A stretch of 10,662 nucleotides of DNA, taken from the NCBI GenBank assembly GCA_903908015.1, contig CAIVQI010000258.1, positions 1-10,662 on the forward strand. The letters are read 5' to 3'. The position numbers and the translations under genes are program-made. This stretch comes from an uncultured Bacteroidota bacterium (GTDB taxonomy: Bacteria; Bacteroidota; Bacteroidia; UBA7662). The notes below the pieces were generated by a model. The model was not told the DNA's origin. It saw only the letters and a list, made by a program, of their open reading frames with translations, and searched no databases. The number at the start of each line of letters is the position of its first letter. Within the stretch, counting starts at the first letter, position 1. Shown here in pieces: positions 8,219 through 10,662 of the stretch.

Positions 8219-8962
8219 ATGACCCTATATCCCCATACCAATGTCTGCGATTTGCTGCAGCAATTGCCCATTGCGGCGGGTGTATTGAACAAAATGGGCG
8301 TTCCCGATGCGGCCATCATCCGTTGCGATACCCTGGGTGACATCGCCGAAATCGTGAAACTCAACTTGACCGAACTTCAAGCAGCGATAGATCAGTTGGT
8401 TGGTACAGCCTACGAACCAAAAACCTTCGAGGGTATAGATGGAATTGGTCACCTCCTCGAACGCTTGCGGCACGAGCATCACCAAATCCTCACCCAACAC
8501 TTGCCTCAAATCTCCGATTTGATGAAAGAGATGAGCCGCCACCACGGTCATGAATCAATCGTTTGGGATGAGCTTCACCTGTCGTTTGCCCAATACAGGG
8601 CCGCCCTTTCTGAGCACATTCTTCGCGAACAAGATGAGTTATTTCCCTACATCGAGCAACTGCTTTTGGTTCGGTCGCGGGGCGTAGCTTCGGGAATTGA
8701 TGAGGAACAGCTGCTGCGCAACGGCGAGAGTTTATGCCGAATACTGGAAATGGACGAAGACAGTGGCTTCTTGAATCAAATTGAACTCCAATTGGCCGAT
8801 GGTGCCCCCCACGACAGCGATATGGTACGCACCAGACTACGACACCAAATAGAAGAGCTGAGGTACCGGGCCGATCAGCATGAATCACTCGAAACCGATC
8901 ACCTTCTCCCATTGGTACTGCGTCTCGAATCGGAGGTATTCAGAAGTCTGAAGGCCCACTAG
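8219..8962 (+). CDS. RIC-type di-iron protein (ScdA/YtfE family), atypical (247 aa)
   Basis: Proteins of this family repair iron-sulfur clusters damaged by nitric oxide or oxidants, using a hemerythrin-like four-helix bundle with a di-iron centre, in the cytoplasm. The hemerythrin-like part (about 78-240) carries RHEHHQIL (84-91), HHGHE (108-112), HILRE (133-137, the HxxxE ligand pair) and HESLE (221-225, a second HxxxE pair). The N-terminal segment (about 4-60) has the layout of the ScdA_N helix bundle but lacks the Cys-Cys motif usually found after the 'GID' turn; here it reads MGVPDAAIIRC. The helix that usually reads EHEHD reads EMDED (177-181), so one His ligand may be replaced. The total length fits full-length RIC proteins (about 220-250). 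The ATG at 8219 starts at the expected N-terminus, with no Shine-Dalgarno. The gene lies 45 bp after the nuclease and is followed by a terminator. The symbol is left empty because of the deviations. Confidence 0.75.
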   Translation: MTLYPHTNVCDLLQQLPIAAGVLNKMGVPDAAIIRCDTLGDIAEIVKLNLTELQAAIDQLVGTAYEPKTFEGIDGIGHLLERLRHEHHQILTQHLPQISDLMKEMSRHHGHESIVWDELHLSFAQYRAALSEHILREQDELFPYIEQLLLVRSRGVASGIDEEQLLRNGESLCRILEMDEDSGFLNQIELQLADGAPHDSDMVRTRLRHQIEELRYRADQHESLETDHLLPLVLRLESEVFRSLKAH

Positions 8963-8999
8963 GGCCACACACGCCCCTTCCTTTTAATTACATTCCATA

Positions 9000-9029
9000 A
9001 GGGCTTCCCCATCGGAAAACCCTATTTTT
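9000..9029 (+). terminator. Intrinsic terminator after the RIC gene
   Basis: AGGG (9000-9003) pairs with CCCT (9020-9023) and TTCC (9005-9008) with GGAA (9014-9017), giving an eight-pair stem with a small internal loop and a 5-nt hairpin loop, followed by ATTTTT (9024-9029). A second short hairpin, GGCCC/GGGCC, overlaps the stop codon of the RIC gene at 8953-8966 but has no T-run. Together they separate the RIC gene from the GDP-fucose synthase gene. Confidence 0.55.
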
Positions 9030-9030
9030 G
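9023..9030 (+). promoter_or_regulatory. Bacteroidota -7 promoter box (TATTTTTG) for GDP-fucose synthase
   Basis: TATTTTTG matches TAnnTTTG exactly and is identical to the box at 135-142. It predicts transcription from about 9035-9038 and a leader of about 20 nt to the ATG at 9056. This rules against the GTG at 9032 as a start, since that codon would lie before the transcript begins. No -33 TTTG is visible at the normal spacing. Confidence 0.55.
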
Positions 9031-9055
9031 TGTGATTGATTTATGTCTACTTCCC

Positions 9056-9988
9056 ATGCACATCAATTCTCGAATCTACATAGCCGGTCATAACGGAATG
9101 GTCGGCGGCGCATTGTTGCGTGCACTCCGTCAGCGCGGCCACCACAATTTCATTCTCCGCAGCAGCAGTGAACTCGACCTGCGTGATCAGTCGGCCGTTG
9201 CCCATTTTTTCAACGAAGAAAAACCCGAATATGTATTCCTGGCCGCGGCCAAAGTGGGGGGAATTCACGCCAACAACACCCTAAGGGCTGAATTCCTCTA
9301 CGACAACCTGATGATTCAGGCCAATATCATTCACCAAAGTCACCTTCATAAGGTAAAAAAGCTACTTTTTCTGGGCAGCAGTTGCATTTATCCACGGTTG
9401 GCTCCACAACCCCTCAAAGAAGAATCGCTGCTATCGGGCTATTTAGAAGCCACCAATGAGCCCTATGCCATTGCCAAAATCGCTGGCATCAAGATGTGCG
9501 ACGCCTATCGCGCCCAATATGGTTGTCAATTCACCAGCATCATGCCCACCAATCTGTATGGTCCGGGCGATAATTACCACCCCGAGAACAGCCATGTGCT
9601 TCCGGCGCTGATCCGCAAATTCCACGAAGCCCACGTGGCGGGTGCACCGGAAGTGGAGATTTGGGGGACTGGCACGCCCCTGCGTGAGTTTTTGTATGTG
9701 GATGATATGGCCGAGGCCTGCCTTATTGTGATGGAGCGCTACAACGACTACGGCTTCCTGAATGCAGGCTACGGCAGCGATCTGAGTATCGGTGAATTGG
9801 CCTCCACTGTAGGGCGCGTGATTGGTTATCAGGGTATTTTGCGTTATAACACAGAAAAGCCAGATGGAACTCCAAGGAAATTGATGGATTCATCTCGTTT
9901 GATGGCACTTGGTTTCACCCCCAAAGTGCATCTTGAGGAGGGGATCGCGCTGGCCTACCAGGATTTCCTTGAGCGCTACACGGGCTAA
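9056..9988 (+). CDS. fcl: GDP-L-fucose synthase (310 aa)
   Basis: The enzyme epimerises and reduces GDP-4-keto-6-deoxymannose to GDP-L-fucose with NADPH, supplying fucose for surface polysaccharides or glycoproteins; it is cytoplasmic. It is an extended short-chain dehydrogenase. The Rossmann motif is GHNGMVG (11-17). The catalytic Ser-Tyr-Lys set is Ser108 in GSSCIYP, Tyr137 and Lys141 in YAIAK, one residue offset from E. coli WcaG (Ser107, Tyr136, Lys140); Cys110 and His180 match its other active-site residues. NLYGPGDNYHPENSHVLPA is the family signature after the Lys. Length is close to E. coli WcaG (321). ATG 9056 is preferred to GTG 9032 because it gives the usual short N-terminus (MHINSRIYIAGH) and lies after the -7 box. 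The gene for GDP-mannose dehydratase (gmd), which makes its substrate, is not in the window. purD follows after 15 bp and is probably co-transcribed. Confidence 0.95.
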   Translation: MHINSRIYIAGHNGMVGGALLRALRQRGHHNFILRSSSELDLRDQSAVAHFFNEEKPEYVFLAAAKVGGIHANNTLRAEFLYDNLMIQANIIHQSHLHKVKKLLFLGSSCIYPRLAPQPLKEESLLSGYLEATNEPYAIAKIAGIKMCDAYRAQYGCQFTSIMPTNLYGPGDNYHPENSHVLPALIRKFHEAHVAGAPEVEIWGTGTPLREFLYVDDMAEACLIVMERYNDYGFLNAGYGSDLSIGELASTVGRVIGYQGILRYNTEKPDGTPRKLMDSSRLMALGFTPKVHLEEGIALAYQDFLERYTG

Positions 9989-9993
9989 GCCAA

Positions 9994-9999
9994 AGGAGG
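9994..9999 (+). promoter_or_regulatory. Strong Shine-Dalgarno (AGGAGG) for purD
   Basis: AGGAGG, within AAAGGAGGGG, stands 4 nt before the ATG at 10004 and 13 nt before the in-frame ATG at 10013, so it favours 10004. It is the only strong Shine-Dalgarno in the window, which is notable in a group that mostly does without one. It may support efficient translation of the second gene of the unit. Confidence 0.6.
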
Positions 10000-10003
10000 G
10001 GCA

Positions 10004-10662
10004 ATGTTCAACATGAATCCAACATCTACCATAAATAACACAAGATATCGAGTACTTCTTTTGGGTGGAGGTGGTCGCGAGCATGCACTGGCCACGGCCA
10101 TCAGCCGCAGTCCGCATTGTTCCGCCCTTTTTGTGGCCCCAGGTAACCCCGGTACCGCCAGCATCGCGACAAACCTCGATTTGGCGCCTTCCAACGCTGA
10201 GGCTGTATCACTTGCCATCCACCAAAACCAAATCGATTTGGTGGTGTGTGGGCCCGAAGAACCCCTGGTGAACGGCCTGGCCGATCGACTTCGAGATGAA
10301 TTTGGCCACCATGCGCTGCTGTTTTTCGGTCCGGGTGCTATTGGTGCCCGCCTCGAGGGGAGCAAAGACTTTAGCAAGCAATTTATGGCGCGGCACAGCA
10401 TTCCTACAGCCCGCTACCGTACCTTCACCGCGGATCAACTGCAAGAGGGGCTCGAATACCTGAGGAATCACCCCCTGCCCGTGGTGCTGAAGGCCGATGG
10501 ACTGGCAGCAGGGAAGGGTGTTGTCATCTGCCATACCTCAGAGGTGGCCTGTGAAACCCTCAACGATATGCTGATTCACCTGCGTTTCGGCACGGCTGGC
10601 GCAAGGGTAGTGGTAGAGGAATTCCTACAAGGAATCGAGATGTCGGCTTTCGTGATCACCGA
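10004..10662 (+). CDS. purD: Phosphoribosylamine-glycine ligase, N-terminal half (partial, right edge)
   Basis: PurD joins glycine to 5-phosphoribosylamine with ATP, the second step of purine synthesis, in the cytoplasm. About 219 of roughly 420-430 residues are in the window; the frame has no stop and runs off the right edge. Family motifs appear in order: LLLGGGGREHAL (18-29), APGNPGT, VVCGPEEPLVNG, FGPGAIGARLEGSK and the ATP-grasp segment PVVLKADGLAAGKGVV, then VVEEFLQGIEMSAF near the edge. The N-terminal tail before the GGGGREHA loop is about ten residues longer than usual, so a later start cannot be excluded, but the AGGAGG before ATG 10004 supports it. It follows GDP-fucose synthase by 15 bp. 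Confidence 0.93.
   Translation, partial: MFNMNPTSTINNTRYRVLLLGGGGREHALATAISRSPHCSALFVAPGNPGTASIATNLDLAPSNAEAVSLAIHQNQIDLVVCGPEEPLVNGLADRLRDEFGHHALLFFGPGAIGARLEGSKDFSKQFMARHSIPTARYRTFTADQLQEGLEYLRNHPLPVVLKADGLAAGKGVVICHTSEVACETLNDMLIHLRFGTAGARVVVEEFLQGIEMSAFVIT

Overview
The window looks like chromosomal DNA from a member of the Bacteroidota. Three things point there. The 1251-residue secreted nuclease ends in a type IX secretion (T9SS) sorting-like domain. An FKBP-type lipoprotein resembling GldI sits next to a DHH phosphoesterase. Two exact matches to the Bacteroidota -7 promoter element TAnnTTTG lie just upstream of genes, while most genes lack a Shine-Dalgarno sequence. Genus cannot be told from the sequence alone.

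Layout, left to right. Positions 1-186 are non-coding or hold only an edge fragment, with a hairpin, a -7 promoter box and a 13-bp palindrome ahead of the first gene. Positions 187-2460 (+) hold a CstB-like persulfide dioxygenase with two rhodanese domains, followed after 51 bp by a trypsin-like serine protease with no visible signal peptide. Positions 2469-4392 (-) hold a DHH/NrnA-like phosphoesterase followed by a GldI-like FKBP lipoprotein; this pair converges on the protease gene with only 8 bp between stop codons. Divergent from it, with about 25 bp between start codons, is a large secreted endonuclease I (4418-8173, +). After it come a RIC-type di-iron protein (8219-8962), GDP-L-fucose synthase (9056-9988, with its own promoter and an upstream terminator) and the first half of purD (10004 to the right edge).

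Functionally this is a mix of housekeeping and envelope or stress genes: sulfide/persulfide handling, protein quality control, outer-membrane folding linked to gliding/T9SS, short-oligonucleotide turnover, extracellular nucleic-acid degradation, repair of nitrosative or oxidative damage to iron-sulfur clusters, surface-sugar precursor synthesis and purine synthesis. I found no CRISPR array, insertion sequence, tRNA, rRNA or obvious defence island. I do not see a clearly new multi-gene system. The best leads are the signal-less protease beside the persulfide dioxygenase, the atypical residues of the RIC protein, the palindrome in the dioxygenase leader, the modular T9SS nuclease with its Gly-rich repeat, and a terminator whose T-tract doubles as the next gene's promoter.
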